DNA from: Natronomonas salsuginis
GTDB taxonomy: Archaea; Halobacteriota; Halobacteria; Halobacteriales; Haloarculaceae
Assembly (NCBI RefSeq): GCF_005239135.1
Contig: NZ_QKNX01000001.1
Span: forward strand, 558,001-622,000
DNA: 64,000 nucleotides
Direction of reading: 5' to 3'
How positions within the stretch are numbered: the first letter of the stretch is position 1; every line of letters starts with the position of its first letter. Position numbers and translations under genes: made by a program. The notes under the pieces were generated by a model. That model saw only the letters and a list, made by a program, of their open reading frames with translations. It was not told the DNA's origin and ran no database searches. Below are positions 49,520 to 58,421 of this stretch, one piece after another.

Positions 49520-50890
49520 TCAGTACTTCGCGTCGGCGCCGGTTCTGGCGTAGATTTCGTCCATGATGCGATCGCGCTCGCGCTGCCACGCGTCGAACCC
49601 GTCAGGTGAGGAGGGGTAGGTTCCGTAGTGATCGAGCAGGCGGTCGGCGAGCGATTTCGTGTCGTAGAGGTTCTTCAGCGTTCCCCAGTGGCCGAAGCTC
49701 TTTATTAGCACCTGCAGTTTGAGACCGAGTCCGACCTTCGCGGAGCCCGAGTAGAGCGCGTCCGAGAGCTTCTCGGCGGGGAGGGCGGCCAACAGCCCGA
49801 GCAGGTCGTCGAGATCGTACGCCGTCGAGAAGATGTTGTAGATGTCCAACGCGGCGTACCGCCCGCCGTAGTGATCCATGACGCGCTCGTTGTACCGCCA
49901 CAGCGCGTTCTCGCTCACGTCATCGGACTCGATCGCCTCGATCACCTGTTCGCCCGCGTACTGACCCGCGTAGGCGGCGCCAGCGATCCCGCCGCCTGTG
50001 ACCGGATTGACGTGAGCGGCGGCGTCGCCGATCGCCATGTATCCGGGCGCGACCGCCGAGTCGTAGGGACGGCGCGTCGGCAGCGCCGCACCGAGTTTGT
50101 CCGTCACCGTCGCCCCCTTGAGTTCGGGCCGTTGGCTGATGTCCTCGCGCAGGTCGGTGATGAGCTGCATCGGCTCCTCGTTCATCTGAAAGCCCAATCC
50201 AACGTTGATCTCCGTCGGCGTTCGCGGGAAGTACCACAGGTAGCCGGCGGATCGCTTCGTCGGTTTGAACACGAGCGCGTCGGACCACTCCACCGGTTCG
50301 TCGACCTCGATGATCTCCCGGTACGCCGAGGAGAACTGCGAGTACCGGACGTTCGTGTCGAACGTCGTTCCCTCGAAGTCGGCTTTGTCCTGTAATAGCG
50401 AGAGCGCGCCCGCGCCGTCGAGGACGACCCCGGCCTCGTATCGTGCGTGGTCGCCCTTCCTCGTCGCCTCGAAGCCGTACACCCGCCCGTCGTCGTCCTG
50501 CAGGACGTCCTGGACGACGGTGTCGTAGTGGAACTCCGTCCCGGCGCGCTCGGCACCCCCGATGATCCGCCGGCCGTAGGCGTAGCGGTCGATAACGGCG
50601 AGTTCGCCCGGCACCGGAATGTCCAGGACGGCGTTCTCCTGGGGGATCTCGAACTGGCCGTGGTCGACCTCGGTGTTGGTAAAGGAGTCTTCGATCTGCG
50701 ATTTGGGGATCGATTCTGGGAACTTGTCGGCACCCTTGAGCGCGTCGCCGCAGGCGATGTGACCCGCCTCGGCCTCGTCCTTGCGCTCGACAATGACGAC
50801 GTCGTATCCGGCGTCGGCGAGGGTCGCCCCGGCGTAGCAGCCGGCGGTCCCCGCCCCGACGATGGCGACATCGTACTCGAATGTGGTCAT
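49520..50890 (-). CDS. Geranylgeranyl reductase family flavoprotein
   Basis: A 456-residue FAD-dependent reductase. The dinucleotide motif is DVAIVGAGTAGCYAG, followed by RKDEAEAGHIACGDALKG (a C-containing active-site loop) and PGYMAIGDAAAHVNPVTGGGI (FAD-binding DG motif). Archaeal members saturate the isoprenoid chains of digeranylgeranylglycerol phospholipids; others act on quinones or carotenoids. The length and motifs fit the lipid reductase group, but paralogues are common in haloarchaea. It may use reduced F420 or ferredoxin as donor. Confidence 0.9.
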   Translation of the reverse strand: MTTFEYDVAIVGAGTAGCYAGATLADAGYDVVIVERKDEAEAGHIACGDALKGADKFPESIPKSQIEDSFTNTEVDHGQFEIPQENAVLDIPVPGELAVIDRYAYGRRIIGGAERAGTEFHYDTVVQDVLQDDDGRVYGFEATRKGDHARYEAGVVLDGAGALSLLQDKADFEGTTFDTNVRYSQFSSAYREIIEVDEPVEWSDALVFKPTKRSAGYLWYFPRTPTEINVGLGFQMNEEPMQLITDLREDISQRPELKGATVTDKLGAALPTRRPYDSAVAPGYMAIGDAAAHVNPVTGGGIAGAAYAGQYAGEQVIEAIESDDVSENALWRYNERVMDHYGGRYAALDIYNIFSTAYDLDDLLGLLAALPAEKLSDALYSGSAKVGLGLKLQVLIKSFGHWGTLKNLYDTKSLADRLLDHYGTYPSSPDGFDAWQRERDRIMDEIYARTGADAKY

Positions 50891-50975
50891 GTCCGTGTTT
50901 CAACGCCGGGGGCGCAAAACTCTTTACTAGTGGCGGGGGGTCGACGCTGAACGGTCGACGCCTCGCGTTCGAGAC

Positions 50976-51731
50976 CTACCGTGCCGTCCAGCCGCCGTCG
51001 ACGGCGAACGTCTCGCCGGTCGCGTACGAGGCCAGATCGCTCGCCAAGAAGACCGCCGGGCCGGCGATCTCTTCGGGGTCGGCGAACCGGTCGAGCGGCG
51101 TCCGGCGTTCGATCGACGCCCGCAGATCGTCGTTCTCCTGCAGGCCGGTGGTGAGGTCCGTCGCGACGTACCCTGGCGCGAGACAGTTGACCCGGACGTT
51201 CGGAGCCCAATCGAGCGCGAGGCTCTTCGTCAACCCGACGAGCCCGTGTTTCGAGGCGACGTAGGGGTGTTGTCGCGGGAGGCCGACGAGCCCGCCGACC
51301 GACGCGACGTTGATCAGCACGCCGCCGGACGCCTTCAGCGGCGATTCGGCGGCGCGGGCGCAGGCGAACGCGCCGTCTAGGTTCACGTCGGTCACCAGTT
51401 CGAACCCCTCGTCTGAGACGTCCTCAGGATCTCCGAGCGCGCTGGCGGGGTTGATCCCGGCGTTGTTAACGACCACGTCGATGCCGAGGTTGTCGTCGAT
51501 CCGATCGAAACAGGCTTCCACGGCGTCGGTGTCGGCAACGTCGAGCGTCTCGACGCGGCTGTCGACGCCGCGCTCGCGGACCTCCCCGACGACGGCTTCG
51601 ACGTCCGACTCCGTCCGCGAGAGCGGCACGACGTTCGCCCCCGCGTCGGCGAAACCGAGCGTTATTGCGCGTCCGATGCCCCGCGAGCCGCCGGTCACCA
51701 CGGCGGTCCGACCGGAGAGATCGAGTTCCAT
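50976..51731 (-). CDS. Short-chain dehydrogenase (SDR), FabG-like
   Basis: A 251-residue classical SDR. The cofactor motif is TAVVTGGSRGIGRAI (TGxxxGxG), the NNAG motif NNAGINPASA, the catalytic Ser in INVASVGG and the YxxxK in HPYVASKHGLVGLTK. The C-terminal VFLASDLASYATGETFAVDG is FabG-like. It probably reduces a 3-oxoacyl or similar ketone with NAD(P)H. Acidic surface; the start at ATG 51731 is unambiguous. Confidence 0.94.
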   Translation of the reverse strand: MELDLSGRTAVVTGGSRGIGRAITLGFADAGANVVPLSRTESDVEAVVGEVRERGVDSRVETLDVADTDAVEACFDRIDDNLGIDVVVNNAGINPASALGDPEDVSDEGFELVTDVNLDGAFACARAAESPLKASGGVLINVASVGGLVGLPRQHPYVASKHGLVGLTKSLALDWAPNVRVNCLAPGYVATDLTTGLQENDDLRASIERRTPLDRFADPEEIAGPAVFLASDLASYATGETFAVDGGWTAR

Positions 51732-51890
51732 ACCTGCGCCTCGGATCGGGATGCAAAAGTTCGTACGGTCCCTCCCGACGGAGCTACCGGGGTGTCGCAG
51801 TCGGACGCAACACCGGCGTGGCAGGACGACTCCTCACGTATCGTCGCGGCTCCGTAACGCTCATACGGGCGATACACATACGGTTCGATA

Positions 51891-52175
51891 ATGGATCTAC
51901 GCGTCATTGAGAACCTGGAGAACGAACTGTCGATCGAGATTCAGGGCGAGGATCACACATTCGTGAACGTGCTAAAGGGGGCGCTCTTGGAGGTCGACGG
52001 CGTCACCACTGCGACCTACGACATGAACCCCGAGCAGTCTGGCGGCCAGACCGATCCCGTCGTGACTATCAAGACCGACGGCAGCATCGACCCGCTCGAC
52101 GCGCTCGAAGCCGGCGCGGCGGGCGTCAAATCGAAGACCGACGCCTTCCGCGATTCCTTCGAGTCCGCGGCGTGA
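51891..52175 (+). CDS. rpoL: DNA-directed RNA polymerase subunit L (Rpo11)
   Basis: A 94-residue subunit, homologous to eukaryotic Rpb11, which pairs with subunit D in the RNA polymerase assembly platform. Family features are [40 protein letters not shown] and the C-terminal helix. The start ATG at 51891 is preceded by an AT-rich stretch (gatacacata). It stands alone here. Confidence 0.96.
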   Translation: MDLRVIENLENELSIEIQGEDHTFVNVLKGALLEVDGVTTATYDMNPEQSGGQTDPVVTIKTDGSIDPLDALEAGAAGVKSKTDAFRDSFESAA

Positions 52176-52276
52176 CTCATCGGGAGTATCGTAGCTAACC
52201 GGAGGCCCGATACGTGTTCTTAAGTAGCAGGGTCTGCTTCTTCACGGAGATCCACGAATACCTACGATGATCCCGA

Positions 52277-53092
52277 TCAACAGGCGATATAGCCGACGAA
52301 CACGGTCCCGTTCGGGCCGGCGTGAACGTCTATTCCTTCCGACCGACGATCGTCGACGACAAGTTCCGCAAACCGCTCGTCGCCCAACAGCGCCTCGGCC
52401 AACGTATCGGCGGCGGCCGCGTCGTCGTGCTCCGAGAGGTCGACGGATGGTTCCGCGATCCCGAACGCGGGCGAGACTGTACACCGTGGGTCGAACGCAT
52501 CGAGTTCGGGTACCGAGCCGTCGTAGGAGGGGTCGTACCGCTCGGCGACGTGATGTCGCGTCGCGTACTCGGCGTACGCGTCAAGTCCGGCGTCGCGCTC
52601 ACGGCCCGTCGAACCGGCGTCGGTTCGGGCCGCCTCGAAGCGATCGTAAAGCTCAGATTCGACGGCGGCGAGTTCCACTCCGGCGCTTCGGTCCGCATCG
52701 CCGGGAGCGTCCGGCGGAGCGGGTGGCCCGGAGAGCCCTGGGATTGGGATGACGCCCGTCAGGGCGAGCGCGACGAGCGCGACGACGGCGATGACGCCGA
52801 GGATGTACGGCTTGCCGACGGCGAGGTAGCTCGGGATCGACAGCTCTCCCGGCTCGACGTCCGCGGCTTCGCGGCGTTCGAGATCGTGGTTGCCACAGCG
52901 GGCGCACGGTGGCGAGTGTTTGACGTGTTCGCGGCCGCAGCTCCTACAGACCCACACGAACGCGTCAGCGTCGAACGGCGACGTCGAATCCGAATCCTCC
53001 GAGACCGCCTCGACGCGCTCGTGACCGCAGGTGTCACACGCGTCGACCTCGGCGTCGTACTCACGGCCGCACCACGCACACCGCCACTTCAC
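52277..53092 (-). CDS. Zinc-ribbon membrane protein with extracellular domain
   Basis: A 271-residue protein. The N-terminal cytosolic part has two zinc ribbons (WCAWC-like CAWC and CDTC at about 5-22; CRSC and CARC at about 49-67). One transmembrane helix (about 95-115, LGVIAVVALVALALTGVIPI) and a Pro-rich linker follow, then an outward-facing acidic alpha/beta domain (ESELYDRFEAARTDAGSTGR). The C-terminal part resembles a SCP/CAP-like or conserved haloarchaeal domain (YAEYATRHHVAERYDP), with catalytic residues not identified. Function unknown. Confidence 0.82.
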   Translation of the reverse strand: MKWRCAWCGREYDAEVDACDTCGHERVEAVSEDSDSTSPFDADAFVWVCRSCGREHVKHSPPCARCGNHDLERREAADVEPGELSIPSYLAVGKPYILGVIAVVALVALALTGVIPIPGLSGPPAPPDAPGDADRSAGVELAAVESELYDRFEAARTDAGSTGRERDAGLDAYAEYATRHHVAERYDPSYDGSVPELDAFDPRCTVSPAFGIAEPSVDLSEHDDAAAADTLAEALLGDERFAELVVDDRRSEGIDVHAGPNGTVFVGYIAC

Positions 53093-53141
53093 GGCTCACC
53101 GGAGGGGCTACGGGAGAATAAAGGCTTTCGCACGTGGACGC

Positions 53142-53957
53142 TCACAGGCGCATCGGGATTCCCAGCTCGGCGAGGTATCGTTTCACTTCGTCGACGGAGT
53201 ACTCCTCGAAATGGAAGATCGATGCGGCGAGCGCGGCGTCAGCGCCCGCCTCGCTGAACACCTCCTCCATGTGCGCCGGTGATCCGCACCCCGAGGAGGC
53301 GATGACGGGCGTCGAGACGTTGTCGCAGACCGCCTTCGTGAGAGGGATGTCGTAGCCGTCCTTCGTCCCGTCGGCGTCGATCGAGTTGACGAACAGTTCG
53401 CCGGCACCGCGGTCGGCCGACTCTCGGGCCCACTCGACGACATCGATACCGGTTCCCTCCCGACCCCCTTTGACGGTGCACTCGAACCAGCAGGACTCCC
53501 CGTCGACCTCGGCGTAGTACTCGCCGTCCCCGTCGAACCGCCGGCGAGCGTCGACGGAGATGACGACACACTGGCTGCCGAACGCCGCCGCGCCCTCCTC
53601 GATCAGTTCGGGGCGCTCGATCGCTCCGGTGTTGATCGACACCTTGTCCGCGCCGGCGCGGAGCGTCTCCTTGATGTCGGCTTTCGTTCGGATGCCGCCG
53701 CCGACCGTCAGCGGGATGAAACACTCGTCTGCGACCGCCGAGACGGTGTCGAGCATAGTCTCCCGCCCCTCCGCCGACGCGGTGATATCGAGAAAGACGA
53801 ACTCGTCGGCGCCCGCCTCGTTGTACTTTTTCGCGAGTTCGACGGGATCGCCCGTGTACTCGAGGTTCTCGAAGTTGACACCGGTGTAGACGGCCGCGTT
53901 CCCGTCGTCGTCGAGATCGACGTCGATGCAGGGGATGATCCGTTTCGTGAGCGTCAT
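53142..53957 (-). CDS. hisF: HisF, imidazole glycerol phosphate synthase cyclase subunit
   Basis: HisF makes imidazole glycerol phosphate and AICAR from PRFAR plus ammonia supplied by HisH, in histidine synthesis. The 271-residue barrel begins [20 protein letters not shown] with the first catalytic Asp (CIDV). [20 protein letters not shown] is the phosphate-binding loop, and the second catalytic Asp is in [15 protein letters not shown]. The C-terminus is [14 protein letters not shown] and [12 protein letters not shown]. Other his genes are not in the window. Confidence 0.96.
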   Translation of the reverse strand: MTLTKRIIPCIDVDLDDDGNAAVYTGVNFENLEYTGDPVELAKKYNEAGADEFVFLDITASAEGRETMLDTVSAVADECFIPLTVGGGIRTKADIKETLRAGADKVSINTGAIERPELIEEGAAAFGSQCVVISVDARRRFDGDGEYYAEVDGESCWFECTVKGGREGTGIDVVEWARESADRGAGELFVNSIDADGTKDGYDIPLTKAVCDNVSTPVIASSGCGSPAHMEEVFSEAGADAALAASIFHFEEYSVDEVKRYLAELGIPMRL

Positions 53958-54052
53958 TCGTTGGATACGAATTGGCCACGTCCGGGTTTGACGGTTTCGG
54001 AAAGGGCGACGCCGATCGATACTGCTTTTCGCGTCCCGGCGTCACGACCGGT

Positions 54053-54472
54053 ATGCAGTATCTCTGGTACGCGCTGGTCGCCCTCCTCGCCTACACGCTG
54101 GTCGCGCCGCTGACGAAGCTCGCGACCCAAGAGATCCCCTCGGACACCGTCGCGTTCGTGACGAACGGGATGCTCGCGGTCTCCGCGCTCGCGCTCGTGA
54201 TCGCGACGGATCGGCCGGTCGCGTCGGCGTTGACCCACGAGCACGCCCCCTATATGTACGCCGCCGGAATCTGTCTCACCGTCGGAATCATCGCGTACTA
54301 TCGGGCGCTCGCTGCCGGACCGGTCAGCGTCGTCGTGCCGATCTTCGGACTGTTCTTGGTCGCCAGTTCCGTCGTCGGAATCGCCTTTCTCGACGAGACC
54401 CTGACCGCCCGAAAGATCGCCGGAGTCGCCCTCGCGCTCGTCGCGGTCTTTTTGACGACGTTCGAGGGGTAG
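54053..54472 (+). CDS. EamA/DMT-family small membrane transporter
   Basis: A 139-residue protein with four to five transmembrane helices. It covers one EamA unit (LVAPLTKLATQEIPSDTVAF, AYYRALAAGPVSVVVPIFGL and the final AGVALALVAVFLTTFEG). DMT transporters with a single unit act as homodimers; the substrate is unknown. The ATG at 54053 is the family start; 27 upstream codons are unconserved. Confidence 0.85.
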   Translation: MQYLWYALVALLAYTLVAPLTKLATQEIPSDTVAFVTNGMLAVSALALVIATDRPVASALTHEHAPYMYAAGICLTVGIIAYYRALAAGPVSVVVPIFGLFLVASSVVGIAFLDETLTARKIAGVALALVAVFLTTFEG

Positions 54473-54502
54473 TTTTTCTCCACGGAGCGCGAACGGTACC
54501 AC

Positions 54503-55072
54503 ATGGCACTCGAATCCGAACCGGACGTGTTGGAGTACAATGAACGCGCGCCGGACTTCGAACTCGTGGGAACCGACGAACGGACGTACTCGCTCGGTGA
54601 CTTCGACGATTACGACGCGCTCTTGATCGTCTTCACGTGTAACCACTGCCCGTACGCGAAGGCGAAGTTCGAGACGATGAACGAGATCGCTGCCGGGTAC
54701 GACGGGGTCGCCGTCGTCGGCATCAATCCCAACGACGACACCGAGTATCCGGAGGACTCCTTCGAGACGATGATCGAGTACGTCGAGCGCGGGGAGATCG
54801 ACATCACGGCGTACCTCCGAGACGAGACGGGCGATGTAGCGCGTGCGTACGGCGCGGTCTGTACGCCCGACCCGTTCTTGCTTCGCAACGACGATGATAT
54901 CTTCCGGCTGGCGTACCACGGCCGGTTCGACGACGCGTTGAACCCGGACGACGAGCCGTCGGGCGAGCCGGGACTGGACATGCGCGACGCGATCGACTCC
55001 GTCCTCGCCGGTGAGACGCCCGAGGTGACCTTCGAGCCGTCGCGCGGCTGTTCGATCAAGCGACGCGAGTGA
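54503..55072 (+). CDS. Thioredoxin-like redoxin (AhpC/TSA type)
   Basis: A 189-residue protein. APDFELVGTDERTYSLGDFD is the redoxin start, and the active-site motif VFTCNHCPYAKAKFE carries the CX2C pair. NDDDIFRLAYHGRFDDALN and the C-terminal Cys (SRGCSIKR) are typical of the resolving end of this haloarchaeal redoxin group. It probably reduces peroxides or disulfides. Located 30 bp after the EamA gene on the same strand. Confidence 0.9.
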   Translation: MALESEPDVLEYNERAPDFELVGTDERTYSLGDFDDYDALLIVFTCNHCPYAKAKFETMNEIAAGYDGVAVVGINPNDDTEYPEDSFETMIEYVERGEIDITAYLRDETGDVARAYGAVCTPDPFLLRNDDDIFRLAYHGRFDDALNPDDEPSGEPGLDMRDAIDSVLAGETPEVTFEPSRGCSIKRRE

Positions 55073-55194
55073 AAACGGCCGTCGAGAGCGGATCACTCCC
55101 ACGTTCGAACGACCATCCGGACGAGCTGCCGCTCGGTCGCAGCCGACGCCCGGTCGGGAGCAGAGTATAAATTCGCCGGGCGTCGTGTTACGGT

Positions 55195-55866
55195 ATGGCC
55201 GTTCCCGACGCCGTTGAAGCATTCGCCGCGACCGTTGGTCCCGAACCGGACGAGGTCCTCGTGGAGATGGATCGGCGCGCCGAGGAAACCGGCTTTCCGA
55301 CCGTCGGTCCCGCGATCGGCGGCTGGCTCCAACAGCTCGCCGGCCTGCTCGGTGCCAAGCGGGTCTTCGAGTTCGGCTCCGGCTTCGGTTACTCGGCGTA
55401 CTGGTTCCTCCGCGGAATGAACGAATCCGGACAGATCGTGCTTACGGAGATCGACTCCGAGGAGCTCGACGACGCCCGACGCAACCTCGAGCGTGGCGGG
55501 GTCGCCGGGCGAGCCCGATTCGAACACGGCGATGCGATCGAGATCATCGACGAGTACGATGGGCCGTTCGACATCGCGTTGATCGACAACGAGAAGCGCC
55601 GGTACACGGAGGCGTTCGAGGCCATCAGATCGAAGATACCGATCGGCGGGATCGTGGTCGCCGACAACGCGGTTCGCGGCCCCTTCGAGTTCGAGGCGCT
55701 TTCGGCGTTGGTCGACGATGTCGATGCCGACGGGATCGACGATCCGAACGTCGGCGCGGCGCGAGGGGTCGCCGCGTATCTCGATCACGTCCGGTCGGCA
55801 GACGCGTTCGAGACCACGCTTTTGCCCCTCGGAGAAGGGCTCGCGGTCAGCCGGCGCGTGGCCTGA
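55195..55866 (+). CDS. O-methyltransferase (class I, SAM-dependent)
   Basis: A 223-residue SAM methyltransferase. KRVFEFGSGFGYSAYWFLRG is motif I, with LTEIDSEELDDARRNLE, GDAIEIIDEYDGPFDIALID (metal and catalytic Asp) and GGIVVADNAVRG typical of the catechol-O-methyltransferase-like group. It needs a divalent metal. The substrate is not known. Confidence 0.93.
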   Translation: MAVPDAVEAFAATVGPEPDEVLVEMDRRAEETGFPTVGPAIGGWLQQLAGLLGAKRVFEFGSGFGYSAYWFLRGMNESGQIVLTEIDSEELDDARRNLERGGVAGRARFEHGDAIEIIDEYDGPFDIALIDNEKRRYTEAFEAIRSKIPIGGIVVADNAVRGPFEFEALSALVDDVDADGIDDPNVGAARGVAAYLDHVRSADAFETTLLPLGEGLAVSRRVA

Positions 55867-56026
55867 TCACGGCGGGACAGCCGAATCGACCATCCGCAAG
55901 TATCGCTTGGCGGTCACAACGTCGGAAGGCAGCACCCTTTGGCAGCGTTCTCTCGGGGAAATGTGACCCACGAATCACGGCATATTTTGTAAAGAATGAA
56001 GTCATCGTTGGCCGTATTCGCCGAGT

Positions 56027-57676
56027 ATGCCAGGAGGAACAGACCAGACGTTGCGGCCGTTCTTGTGGCGTGCGGCAAATCTCTATCCGGACCGCGAGAT
56101 CGTCTCGCGAACCCACAACGGGATCGAGCGCTACACGTACAGCGAGTACGACGACCGGACGGCGCAGTTGGCAAACGCCCTCGACAAGTACGGCATCGAG
56201 GAGGGCGACCGAGTCGGGACGTTCTGTTGGAACCACCACCGTCACTTCGAGACGTACTTTTCGGTCCCCTCGATCGGCGCGCAGCTGCACACGATCAACC
56301 CGCTGTTGCCCGACGAGCACATCCAGTACATCGTCGATAACGCCGACGATCAGCTGATCTTCGTCGACCCGTCGCTCGCGCCGAAACTCGCCGGGGCGGC
56401 GGCCGACGCGCCGGAGTTCGACGGCGTCGACTTCGTCGTCATGGGCGAAACGGCGGTCGACGCGATCGACGCGACCCCCTACGAGGAGTTCGTCGGCGAG
56501 CACTCGACCGAGTACGACTGGCCGCAACTCTCTGAGGACCAGCCGGCCGGCATGTGTTACACCTCCGGGACGACCGGCAACCCGAAGGGCGTCGAGTACA
56601 CCCAGCAGATGCTGTGGAGCCACACGATGACCACCCTCTCGCCGCACGGGATCCCGATGAACGACGACGACGTCGTCATGCCCGTCGTCCCAATGTTCCA
56701 CGTCAACGCGTGGGGGATGCCCTTCACCGCGACGGCCGCCGGATCGAAGCACGTCTACCCCGGCCCGTCGCCGAACCCCGAGGACCTCGCGATGCTCATC
56801 GAAGAGGAAGGCGTCACCATCACCTCCGGCGTCCCGACCGTCTGGCTCGGCCTCATGGACTACGCCGAGGACAACGATCTCGATCTCTCCTCGCTCGATA
56901 CCGTCATCGTCGGCGGCTCCGCGGCTCCTGAATCGATGATCCGCTGGTTCGACGACCGCGACGTCGAACTCCTCCACGCGTGGGGGATGACTGAGATGTC
57001 GCCGATCGGCTCGGCGGCGCACCTCAAACACAACCTCGAGGACGCCGACTACGAGACCCAGCTCGAACACCGATCCAAGCAGGGGATCCTCGTTCCCGGC
57101 CTCGAGATGCGCGTCGTCGACGAGGACGGCAACGAGGCCGCCTGGGACGGCGAGGAGTTCGGCGAACTGTGGATCCGCGGCCCCTCGGTCACCACCGAGT
57201 ACTTCAAACGCCCCGACGCCAACGAGAAGGACTTCGAGGACGGCTGGCTGAAGACCGGCGACGTCGTCACGGTCGACGAGGAGGGGTACATCAAGATCGT
57301 CGACCGCGCGAAGGACGTCATCAAATCCGGCGGCGAGTGGATCTCTTCGGTCGAACTCGAGAACGCGATCATGGCGCACGACGACGTCGCCGAAGCGGCC
57401 GTCGTCGGCGTTCCCCACGAGAAGTGGCAGGAACGACCGGTCGCGTTCGTCGTTCCGACGGAGCGCGCCGACGAGGCGACGCTCGACGACGAGATCATGG
57501 CCCTCCTGCGCGAGGAGTACCCCAAGTGGTGGCTCCCGGACGCCATCGAGTACATCGACGAGATTCCCAAGACCGCGACGGGCAAGTTCTCGAAGAAAGA
57601 CATTCGCGAGAGCTACACCGACGAGTCGCTACTCGACGGCTCCGTCCCCGAGGACGCCGCACCCGGCGAGGAGTGA
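56027..57676 (+). CDS. Long-chain fatty-acid--CoA ligase (AMP-forming)
   Basis: A 549-residue ANL-superfamily enzyme that activates a carboxylate with ATP and attaches CoA. The P-loop-like [18 protein letters not shown] is at about residue 178, and [19 protein letters not shown] is the A5 motif. [20 protein letters not shown] and [20 protein letters not shown] are A7/A8, and [13 protein letters not shown] has the adenylation Lys. The long-chain type is likely; fatty acids are scarce in archaeal lipids, so a catabolic or protein-linked role is plausible. Confidence 0.95.
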   Translation: MPGGTDQTLRPFLWRAANLYPDREIVSRTHNGIERYTYSEYDDRTAQLANALDKYGIEEGDRVGTFCWNHHRHFETYFSVPSIGAQLHTINPLLPDEHIQYIVDNADDQLIFVDPSLAPKLAGAAADAPEFDGVDFVVMGETAVDAIDATPYEEFVGEHSTEYDWPQLSEDQPAGMCYTSGTTGNPKGVEYTQQMLWSHTMTTLSPHGIPMNDDDVVMPVVPMFHVNAWGMPFTATAAGSKHVYPGPSPNPEDLAMLIEEEGVTITSGVPTVWLGLMDYAEDNDLDLSSLDTVIVGGSAAPESMIRWFDDRDVELLHAWGMTEMSPIGSAAHLKHNLEDADYETQLEHRSKQGILVPGLEMRVVDEDGNEAAWDGEEFGELWIRGPSVTTEYFKRPDANEKDFEDGWLKTGDVVTVDEEGYIKIVDRAKDVIKSGGEWISSVELENAIMAHDDVAEAAVVGVPHEKWQERPVAFVVPTERADEATLDDEIMALLREEYPKWWLPDAIEYIDEIPKTATGKFSKKDIRESYTDESLLDGSVPEDAAPGEE

Positions 57677-57797
57677 CGGAACGACCACCATCCGCAACGT
57701 CTGGCAGATTCGGTTCGACATCATTTTTAACGCGATCTACACGCCAGCCGGGGAGTCCGGCCAATAAATAAATATGATGGCAAACGGTACACATACC

Positions 57798-58283
57798 ATG
57801 CCTAACCGACGAACCGTGATCATCAGCGGATTGCTGGTGATGACGCTGCTCATGTTTCCCGTGGGGACGGTGTCCGCCCAAGAGTGCAGTCTCGATGCGG
57901 ACCAACTGAATCCGCTCGTCGACGTGTACAACGAGAATCTCGATCAGGTGCCCGGGCTCGTCAAGGGGCAACTCTCCGATCAACGCATCGACGTTCGGAT
58001 AGACGCCGCCGACGGGGAGCGGCGATTCGCCGTCTCGACCGATTCTGACGGGCGCGTAACACAGTTCGAAGAGGCCGTCGCCGAGGATCCGACGGTCCGC
58101 GTGGAGACGGACGAGTCGACGACGTGTGACGTTATCACCTCGGACGATCCGGCTGCGACGTTCAACCAAGCGTACGAGAACGGCGACATCGAGGTCACCG
58201 GCGTCGGCGTCACGAACCGAGTGAAGATCGGCGCGGTGAAGGTCGGCGTCAGCGTGGTGAAGTCGCTGTCGGGACTGTTCTGA
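57798..58283 (+). CDS. Secreted hypothetical protein
   Basis: A 161-residue protein with an N-terminal signal (PNRRTVIISGLLVMTLLMFPVGTVSA, cleaved after Ala). The mature part is acidic: NENLDQVPGLVKGQLSDQRI, VDVRIDAADGERRFAVSTDS, and an internal FNQAYENGDIEVTGVGVTNR. It ends KVGVSVVKSLSGLF with no C-terminal anchor, and two Cys (SAQECSL and TTCDV) may form a disulfide. It resembles haloarchaeal DUF proteins with a SCP2-like appearance but I cannot name the family. ATG 57798 or 57774 are both possible starts. Confidence 0.75.
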   Translation: MPNRRTVIISGLLVMTLLMFPVGTVSAQECSLDADQLNPLVDVYNENLDQVPGLVKGQLSDQRIDVRIDAADGERRFAVSTDSDGRVTQFEEAVAEDPTVRVETDESTTCDVITSDDPAATFNQAYENGDIEVTGVGVTNRVKIGAVKVGVSVVKSLSGLF

Positions 58284-58421
58284 TCGGCGCGATTCGGTTA
58301 TAGATACGCGCTCCGCGTGATTGTTTCCCCTCGACAGTCAGGGGCTTTCGAACTGCTCAGCACGCACGTCGAAACAGAAACGTTTGAGCCACCTAACTAA
58401 CTCGAGCGGTTTCGGAGCAGC

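Noticed and set aside
55847-57418. 523-codon minus-strand open frame opposite the CoA ligase
   Set aside because: Shadow of a high-GC gene; the ligase on the plus strand has all ANL motifs.
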